A DNA stretch of 64,000 nt from Terrimonas rubra (GCF_042686025.1 NZ_JBHUOZ010000001.1:992001-1056000), one strand, 5' to 3'. Positions 37,235 to 46,528 are shown, numbered from the stretch's first letter. The notes: generated from the letters alone by a model not told the origin. A program made the numbers and translations.

Positions 37235-37660
37235 ATGCAAAAGATATACTTCTTCTTTCAACACCCCACCACCCTGCGCAACCGTGGTAACTTAAAAGCC
37301 TGCATAGCCCATTTATTTGAGGTAGAAAAACAACCCCTTGAATCCTTAAACTTTGTGTTTACCAACGATGAGGAATTACTGACCATTAACCAGCAGTACC
37401 TTAAACACGACTATTATACCGACATTATCACTTTCGACCTGGCAGCAAAAGGGCAACCCACACAGGGCGATGTATATATCAGCGTGGAAAGAGTAAAGGA
37501 CAACGCCCGGCAATTAGGCATCTCTTTCTACAAGGAACTGCACCGGGTAATATTTCATGGTGCTTTACACCTTTGTGGTTATGGCGATAAAACAGCCAAA
37601 GAAGAAAAGAAAATGCGGGAAATGGAGAATAAATACCTTGACCTGTACTTTACCAAATAA
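37235..37660 (+). CDS. ybeY: YbeY, endoribonuclease/rRNA maturation factor
   Basis: The ATG at 37235 gives 141 residues. A longer frame beginning at 37049 runs through the feoA start region and is not credible. YbeY is a zinc-dependent RNase that matures 16S rRNA and takes part in ribosome quality control. The metal site reads HGALHLCGYGDK: the first two His are present but the usual third His of HGxLHLxGYDH is Asp here, a change I believe is usual in Bacteroidota. FTNDEELLTINQQYLKHDYY and DIITFDLA are the other conserved parts. Confidence 0.92.
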   Translation: MQKIYFFFQHPTTLRNRGNLKACIAHLFEVEKQPLESLNFVFTNDEELLTINQQYLKHDYYTDIITFDLAAKGQPTQGDVYISVERVKDNARQLGISFYKELHRVIFHGALHLCGYGDKTAKEEKKMREMENKYLDLYFTK

Positions 37661-37793
37661 GATCCAGGGGTATACAATACTATTATACCCTTATTTTTTG
37701 CTCTCTTTTATCCTTCCAACATAATAATACCTTTTTATATTCTCTTTCATCTATATACTGTATACTTAATACTATATACTCTTCCCCTCACCC

Positions 37794-37910
37794 GGGGCTC
37801 TCAACTTCACCTCCACCCTCAGCTTCAGTCCCCGCTTTCCGTTACAAGTCCGGCACAAACCCAAACCACCAACCTTCACCGGGCTTTCCACTGCAATCGG
37901 GCAGCCTTTC
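37794..37910 (-). repeat. 117-bp dispersed structured element, copy A
   Basis: Read on the minus strand it starts AAAGGCTGCCCGATTG, has AAAGCGGGGACTGAAGCTGA at offset 73 and ends GAGAGCCCC, matching copy B at 30311-30427 block for block with about the same spacing. The middle has diverged. It lies in the 427-bp gap after ybeY. Pyrimidine-rich DNA (CTCACCCGGGG...CTTCACC) on the plus strand gives the gap its odd look. Apart from this element and the palindrome at 38018, the gap holds nothing I can name. Confidence 0.6.
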
Positions 37911-38017
37911 TGCTACACAAAGACTTATAAGTTTCTTTTAAGGTATTATTTTAAGGGTATTAACTAAAAGCATATTATCGGTATAATATTAAAATAAAGT
38001 GGCGTTAACAGGGTCAT

Positions 38018-38064
38018 TGTTTCACATGACACTGTTTCAAGTTGAAACAGTGTCATGTGAAACA
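38018..38064. promoter_or_regulatory. Perfect 47-bp palindrome upstream of the HNH-like gene
   Basis: Twenty-three-bp arms (38018-38040 and 38042-38064) are perfect inverted copies around a single G at 38041. The outermost 8 bases on each side are TGTTTCAC and GTGAAACA, the half-sites of the parS consensus TGTTTCACGTGAAACA. The centre also reads TGTTTCAA-G-TTGAAACA. It ends 23 bases before the ATG of the HNH-like gene, covering the -33 region, with TATCTTTA (a weak -7 element) just after it. Candidate operator, cleavage site or partition site. Confidence 0.8.
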
Positions 38065-38087
38065 CGTATCTTTACACAAACATTGTT

Positions 38088-38705
38088 ATGAAACCAAGAA
38101 AGAAATACCAGAAACAGGAAGATACGCCTGAACAATTGCATGTACGGGAAAAGAGGAAATGGCAGATTAACCTTCGTCGATATGTATTAGAGCAGAATCC
38201 TTGTATTGAATATGCCCCCTACTTCGGTTTAGACAGTAATAATATGCGCTCCTGGTTTCAATACCAGTTTTCTCCTGAGCAAAACTGGGACAATTTTGGA
38301 CAAGCCTGGCAATTCGACCACCTGATCCCCGTGGCTTATTTCGACTACCACAATGAAAAAGATATGAAGCTTTGCTGGAATTTTACCAACCTCCGTGTAG
38401 AATCGATATTATTGAATAAGAACAGGGGGCATCGCCTGGATGTATTAGCCGCTAAATCCTACTTTCAAAAGCTATATGATACCACCGGTTACTTTATGTG
38501 TCGGGAATTATTGGCAAAAATTGATACTATCCAATTATCCGAGTTTGTTAGTACCCAGGCACAACAGGAGTTTATTAATACCCATAAGGATTACCTGGAA
38601 ATGATACAGGACTATTCCACCTTTGAATTTGAACTATTAAACAGCGGTAGAACAGTGGAACAGGTAAACCAGGAAGTAAACTTTCTTAAAAACTTTAAAC
38701 CCTGA
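38088..38705 (+). CDS. HNH-endonuclease-like protein
   Basis: The 205-residue product has, at about residues 82-122, FDHLIPVAYFDYHNEKDMKL followed by CWNFTNLRVESILLNKNRG, a pattern like the bacteriophage-type HNH core (a DH pair, then a C-x-N-x-T-N-L helix with a final N-x-G). That predicts a metal-dependent nuclease. The rest, N-terminal Lys/Arg-rich (KPRKKYQKQE) and C-terminal helices, is not recognised. A 47-bp perfect palindrome lies immediately upstream. No methylase is adjacent. Confidence 0.65.
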   Translation: MKPRKKYQKQEDTPEQLHVREKRKWQINLRRYVLEQNPCIEYAPYFGLDSNNMRSWFQYQFSPEQNWDNFGQAWQFDHLIPVAYFDYHNEKDMKLCWNFTNLRVESILLNKNRGHRLDVLAAKSYFQKLYDTTGYFMCRELLAKIDTIQLSEFVSTQAQQEFINTHKDYLEMIQDYSTFEFELLNSGRTVEQVNQEVNFLKNFKP

Positions 38706-38767
38706 TAGATTGTTTTACATAACCTAAGTGTCAATTAACCCCATACCTATAATATAACAGGTATTAC

Positions 38768-38775
38768 TACCTTTG
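38768..38775 (+). promoter_or_regulatory. TACCTTTG promoter element of mnmG
   Basis: A TAnnTTTG element ends 5 bases before the mnmG ATG, so the leader is very short. No convincing -33 TTTG is seen. Confidence 0.4.
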
Positions 38776-38780
38776 CAACT

Positions 38781-40640
38781 ATGTTTCCAGAATATGATAT
38801 AATTGTTGTTGGAGCAGGACATGCAGGCTGTGAAGCCGCCGCTGCCGCTGCCAATATGGGTTCAAAAGTTTTATTGGTAACCATGAATATGCAGACCATT
38901 GCCCAAATGAGCTGCAACCCGGCTATGGGTGGTATTGCCAAAGGACAAATTGTGCGAGAGATCGATGCCATGGGTGGTTATTCCGGCATTGTTACTGATA
39001 AAAGTATGATCCAGTTCAGGATGCTGAACCGTTCCAAAGGACCGGCCATGTGGAGCCCCCGTACCCAAAACGACCGCATGTTATTTGCCGCTACCTGGCG
39101 GGAGATGCTGGAACAAACACCCAATGTAGATTTTTACCAGGATATGGTAAAAGGACTGGTAATAAAAGATGGCCGTGCCTGTGGTGTGATCACTGGCCTG
39201 GGACATGAAATAAAATCCAAAGCAGTAGTATTAACGAATGGTACCTTTTTAAATGGTATCATTCATATTGGCGATAAAAACTTTGGTGGTGGACGTGCTG
39301 CAGAAAAAGCGGCTACCGGCATTACAGAACAACTGGTTTCCCTGGGCTTTGAAAGTGACCGTTTAAAAACCGGCACTCCTCCCCGTATTGATGGCCGCAG
39401 CCTGGACTACAGTAAAATGGAAGAACAACCCGGTGATGAAGAAATAACCGGCTTTTCCTTTTTGGACATTCCAAAACCTGAAAAACAAATCAGCTGCTGG
39501 ATCAGTTATACCAACCAGAACGTACACGATATTCTGAAAACCGGCTTCGACCGCAGCCCCATGTTCACCGGCAAAATTGATGGTGTTGGTCCAAGGTACT
39601 GCCCCAGCATTGAAGATAAAATAAACCGCTTTGCCGAAAGGGAACGCCACCAGTTATTCATAGAACCTGAAGGATGGAATACAGTTGAAATATATGTAAA
39701 TGGTTTCTCCACTTCATTACCCGAGGAAGTACAATACAAAGCCTTACAGATCATTCCCGGATTTGAGAATGTAAGAATATTCCGCCCCGGCTACGCCATT
39801 GAGTATGATTATTTTCCACCTACTCAATTAAAAAACACATTAGAAACAAAATTAATATATAACTTATTCTTTGCCGGACAGATAAATGGTACAACAGGTT
39901 ATGAAGAAGCTGCCTGCCAGGGTTTAATGGCAGGTATCAATGCCCACCAGCGTGTGCATGAACTGGATGAAGTAATACTTAAAAGAAGTGAGGCCTATAT
40001 CGGCGTGCTCATTGATGACCTTATTACAAAAGGAACCGAAGAGCCCTACCGCATGTTTACCTCCCGGGCAGAATACCGTACTTTATTAAGACAGGATAAT
40101 GCCGATTTACGATTGACTGAATTAAGCTATAAACTTGGCCTGGCCAAAGAGGACCGGATGGATAAAGTGATACAAAAGCAAAATGATATTGAGGCCATTA
40201 AAAAACAATTACATGATATTGCTCTGGAACCAGGCCAGGTAAATCCCTACCTGCAATCACTGGACTCGGCCCCTATTCCTGAAAAACAAAAAGCGGATAA
40301 AATATTATTACGCCCATCTGTAGATATTCATAGTTATGTAGCAGCTGTAGATAATTTGCAGGATCTTAAAAAATACCCGGATGAAAATATGGAGCAGGCC
40401 GCTATCCAAATTAAATACGAAACTTATTTACAAAAAGAAAGAGAACTGGTAACCCGGATGAGCCAGCTGGAAGATCTTGAGATACCTGATATTTTCGACT
40501 ATAAAAAAATCACTTCCCTGGGTAATGAAGCCAGGGAAAAATTAACAAGGGTAAGACCGAGAACCCTGGGCCAGGCCAGCAGGATATCGGGTATTAATCC
40601 AAGTGATATACAAATACTCATGGTATTCATGGGCCGGTAA
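38781..40640 (+). CDS. mnmG: tRNA uridine-5-carboxymethylaminomethyl modification enzyme, MnmG/GidA
   Basis: 619 residues, the usual length. FAD-binding motif VVGAGHAGCEAAAAAANMGS at ~9-28, the conserved MSCNPAMGGIAKGQ, DKNFGGGRAAE and TGTPPRIDGRSLDYS, PGYAIEYDYFPPTQLKNTLE, and the C-terminal helical domain. With MnmE it adds the carboxymethylaminomethyl group to wobble U34. No mnmE (trmE) is in the window. gidA is classically close to oriC, relevant to the origin candidate 3 kb downstream of its end. Confidence 0.97.
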   Translation: MFPEYDIIVVGAGHAGCEAAAAAANMGSKVLLVTMNMQTIAQMSCNPAMGGIAKGQIVREIDAMGGYSGIVTDKSMIQFRMLNRSKGPAMWSPRTQNDRMLFAATWREMLEQTPNVDFYQDMVKGLVIKDGRACGVITGLGHEIKSKAVVLTNGTFLNGIIHIGDKNFGGGRAAEKAATGITEQLVSLGFESDRLKTGTPPRIDGRSLDYSKMEEQPGDEEITGFSFLDIPKPEKQISCWISYTNQNVHDILKTGFDRSPMFTGKIDGVGPRYCPSIEDKINRFAERERHQLFIEPEGWNTVEIYVNGFSTSLPEEVQYKALQIIPGFENVRIFRPGYAIEYDYFPPTQLKNTLETKLIYNLFFAGQINGTTGYEEAACQGLMAGINAHQRVHELDEVILKRSEAYIGVLIDDLITKGTEEPYRMFTSRAEYRTLLRQDNADLRLTELSYKLGLAKEDRMDKVIQKQNDIEAIKKQLHDIALEPGQVNPYLQSLDSAPIPEKQKADKILLRPSVDIHSYVAAVDNLQDLKKYPDENMEQAAIQIKYETYLQKERELVTRMSQLEDLEIPDIFDYKKITSLGNEAREKLTRVRPRTLGQASRISGINPSDIQILMVFMGR

Positions 40641-40669
40641 TATTTCAGGCAAATAATAAATAAACATCA

Positions 40670-41803
40670 ATGTCCAAACTTCCGGCAACCGGTACCAATA
40701 TATTTACTATTATGAGTGCCCTGGCCACCACACACCAGGCAATTAACCTGGGCCAGGGATTTCCCGATTACCAGATGGATGCTACATTAGTAAACCTGGT
40801 ACATACCGCTATGCAGGAAGGGTTTAACCAGTATGTTCCCATGTCCGGTTACACCCCTTTGTTGCAAACCCTCGCCAATAAAATTGAAACACTATACCAT
40901 CATCAAATAAACCCGGCAACAGATATCACCATTACACCCGGTGGTACCTATGCCATTTATACAGCGCTGATCAGCATACTCCACCCCGGCGATGAGGTAA
41001 TTGTTTTTCAACCTTGTTACGATAGTTATATTCCCAACATTATTATTAACGGAGCTATACCTGTTTTAGTTGATCTGGAATTTCCTGGCTTTACCATTGA
41101 CTGGGAAAAAGTAAAATCAAAAATCACCCATAAAACCAGGGCAATTATTATCAACTCCCCTCATAACCCTACAGGTACCATTTTATATGAAAATGACCTG
41201 CTGGCATTACAACAGATTATCCTGGATACCAATATTATTATTATCAGTGACGAAGTATATGAACATATTGTTTTTGATAATGAAAAACATGAATCGGTTT
41301 TAAAATACCCGGAGCTGGCTAACCGCAGTTTTGCGTGTTTTTCATTTGGTAAGGTTTTTAATGCCACCGGTTGGAAACTGGGATATGCAGTAGCGCCACA
41401 GCATTTAATGAACGAGTTTAAAAAAGTACACCAGTATAATGCCTTCTCCTGTAATTCTCCTATGCAGGTAGCCATTCATCACTATCTGCAGCAACCGGAT
41501 AGTTACCGGCAACTATCCACTATTCAACAACAAAAAAGAGATTATTTTAGCGAGCTGATCAAAACATCAAAGTTCAACCTATTGCCAAGCAAAGGCAGCT
41601 TTTTTATTTGTGCAGATTATAGCGGGATATCAACAGAACCGGATACCCAATTTGCCATACGCCTCACCGAACAATATAAAATTGCGACCATTCCTCTTTC
41701 TGTTTTTTATGAGAACAAGACCGACAACAGGATCATCCGTGTTTGTTTTGCAAAAAAAGAATCAACGCTGCAACAGGCAGCCGAAAAAATATTAAGTATA
41801 TAA
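40670..41803 (+). CDS. PLP aminotransferase, methionine aminotransferase (YbdL) type
   Basis: 377 residues of fold type I aminotransferase: GQGFPDY at ~28-34, GGTYAIYTALISILHPGDEV, the NSPHNPTG motif (~163-170), SDEVYEH (~187-193), and the PLP lysine in FGKVFNATGWKLGYAVAP (~225). It is closest to the methionine aminotransferase/kynurenine aminotransferase group. It starts 29 bp after mnmG and may be in the same transcript. Best substrate: methionine or an aromatic amino acid to the keto acid, by family resemblance. Confidence 0.88.
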   Translation: MSKLPATGTNIFTIMSALATTHQAINLGQGFPDYQMDATLVNLVHTAMQEGFNQYVPMSGYTPLLQTLANKIETLYHHQINPATDITITPGGTYAIYTALISILHPGDEVIVFQPCYDSYIPNIIINGAIPVLVDLEFPGFTIDWEKVKSKITHKTRAIIINSPHNPTGTILYENDLLALQQIILDTNIIIISDEVYEHIVFDNEKHESVLKYPELANRSFACFSFGKVFNATGWKLGYAVAPQHLMNEFKKVHQYNAFSCNSPMQVAIHHYLQQPDSYRQLSTIQQQKRDYFSELIKTSKFNLLPSKGSFFICADYSGISTEPDTQFAIRLTEQYKIATIPLSVFYENKTDNRIIRVCFAKKESTLQQAAEKILSI

Positions 41804-41837
41804 AACAAACATTTATTTTTACTAACAAATCATACGC

Positions 41838-42518
41838 ATGCAACATCATAAAATGTCCTTACTTGAAAAAGCAGTTCTTGTATTCAATCTCTTATTATTA
41901 ATTACCGGTATTGTTTTATACAATATCAATCTGCCTGCATTCCAGGTATATATTGAAGAAGATGGCTTTGTAGAATGGATAACTGTACTTGGCTTATTAG
42001 GTGTTGTATTTGTTTCCATCAACAGGTTATTTACCCTGCGTAAAGAGAAAAGTGGTTTTTTCCTTTTCGTAACTGCCATGATAGCAATACTTTTTTTCTT
42101 TGCTGCCGGTGAAGAAATTTCCTGGGGCCAGCGAATATTTGGTATAGAAAGTTCTGAATTTTTTAAACAGAATAATGCGCAACAGGAAACTAATTTGCAT
42201 AACCTGGTTGTAGGCGGAAAAAAAATAAATAAAATAATCTTTTCTACCATTCTAAGTATTTGCTTAGGCATCTACTTTCTTATATTCCCATTGTTATATG
42301 TAAAATGGAATAAGTTTAAACAATTTGTAAACTACAGTGGTATACCGGTTCCACGTGTATATCATGCCGCAGCCATTTTAGTTACTTTTTTACTAACAGA
42401 AATTATCAGGGATGGAAAACGGGCAGAATTATTAGAATCGGGAGCGGCGCTTATATTTTTCTTATTATTACTTTACCCGATGAACGGAGAAATATTTAAG
42501 AAAAAAAATATTAATTAA
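41838..42518 (+). CDS. Conserved six-helix membrane protein
   Basis: The 226-residue product has about six hydrophobic helices (near 13-31, 44-65, 73-90, 132-154, 172-188 and 198-215) and a conserved-looking AAGEEISWGQRIFGIES between the third and fourth, followed by ETNLHNL. This GEEISWGQR motif is typical of an uncharacterised membrane family. A second ATG at 41853 is possible. It starts 34 bp after the aminotransferase and probably belongs to that operon. Its stop codon touches the convergent nadA stop with no base between. Confidence 0.8.
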   Translation: MQHHKMSLLEKAVLVFNLLLLITGIVLYNINLPAFQVYIEEDGFVEWITVLGLLGVVFVSINRLFTLRKEKSGFFLFVTAMIAILFFFAAGEEISWGQRIFGIESSEFFKQNNAQQETNLHNLVVGGKKINKIIFSTILSICLGIYFLIFPLLYVKWNKFKQFVNYSGIPVPRVYHAAAILVTFLLTEIIRDGKRAELLESGAALIFFLLLLYPMNGEIFKKKNIN

Positions 42519-43532
42519 TTATAATCCTGCAGCCGCACTAATAGCTAACATTTTATCGATCGGCTTTTTAGCAGCCAGTCGTAATGTCTCCTCCATATGA
42601 ATGGCAGGCCGCTCATATTTCATACACAGGTAAATTTTTTCCAGTGTATTTAATTTCATGTGCGGGCAATCATTACAGGCACAGCCATTGTCCGGAGGTG
42701 CGGGAATAAAAGTCTTGTGCGGACTATTTTTCATCATCTGGTGTAAAATGCCCGTCTCAGTAGCCACAATATATTCCTGGGCATCATCCGTTTCAGAAAA
42801 CTTAAGTATACCGGTAGTGGACCCTACATAGTCAGCTATTTTTAAAATGGGTTCCTCACATTCCGGGTGAGCCAGTAATTTGGCATTGGGATACTGCATC
42901 TTCAATTTCGTAATATGCTCCAGGCTGAAAATTTCGTGTACCATACAGGCACCATTCCACAACAGCATATCCCTTCCGGTAACTTTGTTAATATAGGCAC
43001 CCAGGTTTTTATCCGGCGCAAAAATGATCTTCTGGTCCTGTGGAAAACTATCAACAATTACCTTGGCATTGCTGCTGGTTACAATTACATCACTCAATGC
43101 CTTAATGCCGGCACTGCAGTTGATATAACTGATCACAATATGATCGGGATGCTGTTCTTTGAATTGTTTGAACAATGGCGGAGGACAACTATCGCTTAAG
43201 GAACACCCGGCCTGGAAATCGGGGATAACCACTTTTTTGCTGGGATTTAAAATTTTTGCCGTCTCTGCCATGAAATGCACACCGGCGAAAACAATCATAT
43301 CAGCTGTTGTTTTTTCAGCCTGCTGGGCAAGGCCTAAACTATCCCCGATATAATCTGCAATATCCTGGATATCGGCATCCTGGTAGTAGTGTGCCAGGAT
43401 AACGGCATTTTTTTCTTTTTTCAGTTTTTCAATTTCCGCAAACAGATCCAGGGTCGGATCTATCTGCACATCTAAAAAGCCTTTGCTTTCCACTTGTTCG
43501 TCCGATATTGCCGCAATATTTTGTGTTTCCAT
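42519..43532 (-). CDS. nadA: Quinolinate synthase
   Basis: The 337-residue product condenses iminoaspartate with dihydroxyacetone phosphate to quinolinate, the first NAD pathway step specific to bacteria. Conserved stretches: AVILAHYYQDADIQDIADYI, FAGVHFMAETAKILNPSKKV, and three Cys for the 4Fe-4S cluster (the GCSLSDSCP region, NGACMVHE and CNDCPHM). nadB and nadC are not in the window. The gene points away from the candidate origin region. Confidence 0.95.
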   Translation of the reverse strand: METQNIAAISDEQVESKGFLDVQIDPTLDLFAEIEKLKKEKNAVILAHYYQDADIQDIADYIGDSLGLAQQAEKTTADMIVFAGVHFMAETAKILNPSKKVVIPDFQAGCSLSDSCPPPLFKQFKEQHPDHIVISYINCSAGIKALSDVIVTSSNAKVIVDSFPQDQKIIFAPDKNLGAYINKVTGRDMLLWNGACMVHEIFSLEHITKLKMQYPNAKLLAHPECEEPILKIADYVGSTTGILKFSETDDAQEYIVATETGILHQMMKNSPHKTFIPAPPDNGCACNDCPHMKLNTLEKIYLCMKYERPAIHMEETLRLAAKKPIDKMLAISAAAGL

Positions 43533-43610
43533 CTCTTTTGCTTTAGCCGTTTAAATGTTTTGCAATGTTACACCCTAACTCGATGCAAAAACAAAAAAAA
43601 ATTTTCAAGT

Positions 43611-44103
43611 CCCCCTAATACAATAATAATATTATTATAATTTTTATATAAATAAAACCTATTATTATTATGGCTGTGGATTAGTGGAAAACTTATTTTT
43701 TAGACCCCGGTAAAAATTTGTTTTTCTCGTAATTCACATTTATTTCACTGTTATTAACATTTAAGATAGTTGATTGGTTTAGTTTACAGCCTATTATTAA
43801 CATACATGTGAATTAAGCAAAAGGATAAGTTTTTTTGGACCCCGACCCTGTTTTGGTGTTAATAGTATATGAACAAAATGGTGATGACCAACAGTCCGGA
43901 CAAAAAAGAATGGTTATCCCAAAGTTGTAACCTATTCATTCGGTTTCATACTAACGTTTCACACAGGGTTATTCACGTTAATTACACATAATCCACATAC
44001 CCCTGTGAAAAAAAAGTCAGTTTCCAATGCTAAAACTGTTTCACAATGAACGTTTCATGATAGGTAAATAGCAGTTTGTTCATCATTCGTTCATATTTCC
44101 ACA
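43611..44103. other. Candidate chromosomal replication origin (oriC)
   Basis: In the 826-bp gap between divergent nadA and the S46 peptidase gene. An A/T stretch of ~60 bases (43611-43672) can serve as unwinding element. Within the next 430 bases are eight nonamers with at most one mismatch to TTWTNCACA: 43675-43683, 43683-43691, 43807-43815 and 44004-44012 (reverse), 43730-43738, 43969-43977, 43989-43997 and 44095-44103 (forward). The TGTGGATTA.TGGAAAACTT arrangement is like that in known origins. dnaN and mnmG nearby fit. A direct repeat (43943-43962, 44038-44058) lies inside. No gene is visible here. Alternative: an ordinary long promoter region. Confidence 0.5.
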
Positions 44104-44359
44104 ATCCTGCTCAACGCTTTTTTATAGAGTGTATATGATAAATAATATAGTATACTTTCTATGTTTATACCGGGTAGAAGATCCGCAATTAGAACAAATC
44201 CCGGTTTCACAATGCATAAACTGCTATTTTTTTAACCTGAAACCGGCTTACAATAGAACATATTATATATGTATATAAGTTAAAGCAGGGAAACTTACAT
44301 TTGCAATATTTGAACGATTGTTAGTTTTTTGGTAAACCAGCATTTTAAAACTGAATAGT

Positions 44360-46528
44360 ATGAAGTGGTTAAAGCTTAAATTATTTTCTGTCTTTTTATT
44401 TGTCACTTTTATTGCCCGGGCCGATGAAGGCATGTGGCTGCCCCTGCTCCTGGAAAAAATGAATGAAAGCCAGATGAAGAGCCTGGGTATGAAAATCAAT
44501 GCCAGTGATATTTATAGTATTAATAAGGGAAGCCTGAAAGATGCCATCGTGAGTTTTGGTGGTTTCTGTACCGGCGAAGTTATCTCTTCAAAAGGCCTGG
44601 TATTAACCAATCACCACTGTGGTTTCAGGTCGGTACAAAGTCATTCCACCCTCGATAATAACTATATCCGCGATGGTTTTTGGGCAAAGGACAATAACAG
44701 CGAATTACCCAACCAGGGGTTATATGTAACCTTTATTGTACGTATTGAAGATGTAACCAAACAGGTATTGGCCGGCATTTCAAAAAATGCGACCGAGGAT
44801 CAGCGCCGTGCTGCCATTAATGCAAACATGGAAAAAATAAATACTGCTGCACCGAAGGACAAATTCCAGAAAACGATGATCCGGTCTTTTTTTGAAGGTA
44901 ACCAGTATTACATGTTTGTAACAGAAACCTATAATGATGTTCGCCTGGTAGGCGCCCCACCCCAATCAATAGGCAATTTTGGCCAGGACACTGATAACTG
45001 GATGTGGCCACGTCATACCGGGGATTTTGCTTTGTTCCGCATTTACGCGGGTAAGGATAATAAACCGGCTGATTACTCGCCCGACAATGTTCCCTATGTT
45101 CCCAAAAAAGCATTATCTATTTCCCTGGACGGTGTAGAACAGAATGATTTTACAATGGTTTTTGGTTTTCCCGGGAAAACCACGCAATACCTGCCTTCGG
45201 CAGCTGTACAACAGATTGTGGAGGTGAGTGACCCGGCAAAAATCCAGATCCGCGATAAAGCACTGGAAGTACTGAATAAATTTATGCGTGCCGATGAAGC
45301 TATTAAAATTAAATATGCCGCCAAATACGCCAGTGTAAGTAATGCCTGGAAAAAATGGCGTGGTGAGGTACTCGGCTTAACCCGCACCGGCGGCGTTGCT
45401 AAAAAACAAAAACAGGAAGCGGAGTTTGAAAAAAGGGTGAATAATAATAGTGTGCTCAAAAATAATTATGGAACCCTGTTAGGCGATCTGCAGGCAACTT
45501 ACCGCCTGATAGAACCTTTATCCCTGGCCAGGGATTATTATAATGAAATAACACCGAGGATAGAGATCTTCAGTATTGTGGGACAGTTCAATAAACTATC
45601 CAATATTGCGGATAAAGACGAAGCCACTTTTGTAAAAGCAGTAGAATCGGCAAAAACCGAGCTGGTAAAAATTTATAAAGATTATGACGTAAATGTGGAT
45701 AAGGGATTGTTTGCTGCACTGATGGAATTATATGTAACCAAACAACCGGCGCAGTATATATCCCCTATTGCCATACAGCAGGCAAAAGCAGCCAAAAATA
45801 ATTTTGTAAACCTGGCTAACCAGTTATATGATGCCAGCATTTTACACGACAAAGAAAAAGTAAATGCCAAATTAAACAGTAATCCCAAAGCTTTTTTATC
45901 GGAACTGATGAAAGACCCGCTGGTATTACTTTATAATGATATGATCATTGCCTACAATGAAAAAGTAAATACACCCATTGCACCACTGCAGGCAAAACTG
46001 GATGCATTGCAACGCAGCTATATGCAGGCCCAGATGGATGTATTTACAGAAAAAAAATTTTACCCAGATGCCAACAGTACCTTGAGGGTTACTTATGGTA
46101 AAGTAGATAGTTATATACCAAAGGACGGTGTACAATATAATATACAAACCTACCTGGATGGGGTGATGGAAAAATATGTACCCGGCGATTATGAGTTTGA
46201 TGTACCGGAGAAATTACGCACGCTGTATGCCAATAAAGATTTTGGCCAGTACGGCGTAAAAGGAAAAATGCCGGTTTGTTTTATTGCCAGTAATCATACT
46301 ACGGGTGGTAATAGCGGCAGCCCTGCCATAGATGCACATGGTAATTTAATTGGGTTAAACTTCGACCGTGTATGGGAAGGTACCATGAGTGATATTAATT
46401 ACGATCCTTCTATTTGCCGGAATATTATGGTGGATATCCGGTATGTATTATTTATAATAGACAAATTTGCCGATGCGGGCCACCTGGTGAAAGAGATGAA
46501 ACTGATACATCCGAAGAAGAAAAAATAA
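44360..46528 (+). CDS. S46 family dipeptidyl peptidase, DPP11 type
   Basis: 722 residues with a signal peptide (LFVTFIARADEG). The catalytic triad is seen as H85 in TNHHCG, D222 in HTGDFALFRIY and S652 in GNSGSPAIDAHG. The specificity position corresponding to Arg673 of P. gingivalis DPP11 is Arg here (residue ~670, NFDRVWEGTMSD; same 18-residue spacing from the Ser), while DPP7 has Gly. The enzyme should release dipeptides with Asp or Glu in second place in the periplasm. It is preceded by the candidate origin region. Confidence 0.92.
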   Translation: MKWLKLKLFSVFLFVTFIARADEGMWLPLLLEKMNESQMKSLGMKINASDIYSINKGSLKDAIVSFGGFCTGEVISSKGLVLTNHHCGFRSVQSHSTLDNNYIRDGFWAKDNNSELPNQGLYVTFIVRIEDVTKQVLAGISKNATEDQRRAAINANMEKINTAAPKDKFQKTMIRSFFEGNQYYMFVTETYNDVRLVGAPPQSIGNFGQDTDNWMWPRHTGDFALFRIYAGKDNKPADYSPDNVPYVPKKALSISLDGVEQNDFTMVFGFPGKTTQYLPSAAVQQIVEVSDPAKIQIRDKALEVLNKFMRADEAIKIKYAAKYASVSNAWKKWRGEVLGLTRTGGVAKKQKQEAEFEKRVNNNSVLKNNYGTLLGDLQATYRLIEPLSLARDYYNEITPRIEIFSIVGQFNKLSNIADKDEATFVKAVESAKTELVKIYKDYDVNVDKGLFAALMELYVTKQPAQYISPIAIQQAKAAKNNFVNLANQLYDASILHDKEKVNAKLNSNPKAFLSELMKDPLVLLYNDMIIAYNEKVNTPIAPLQAKLDALQRSYMQAQMDVFTEKKFYPDANSTLRVTYGKVDSYIPKDGVQYNIQTYLDGVMEKYVPGDYEFDVPEKLRTLYANKDFGQYGVKGKMPVCFIASNHTTGGNSGSPAIDAHGNLIGLNFDRVWEGTMSDINYDPSICRNIMVDIRYVLFIIDKFADAGHLVKEMKLIHPKKKK

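Noticed and set aside
42348..42357. GTTCCACGTG as a possible second parS
   Set aside because: Only the left half and centre match; the right half diverges and it lies inside a coding region.
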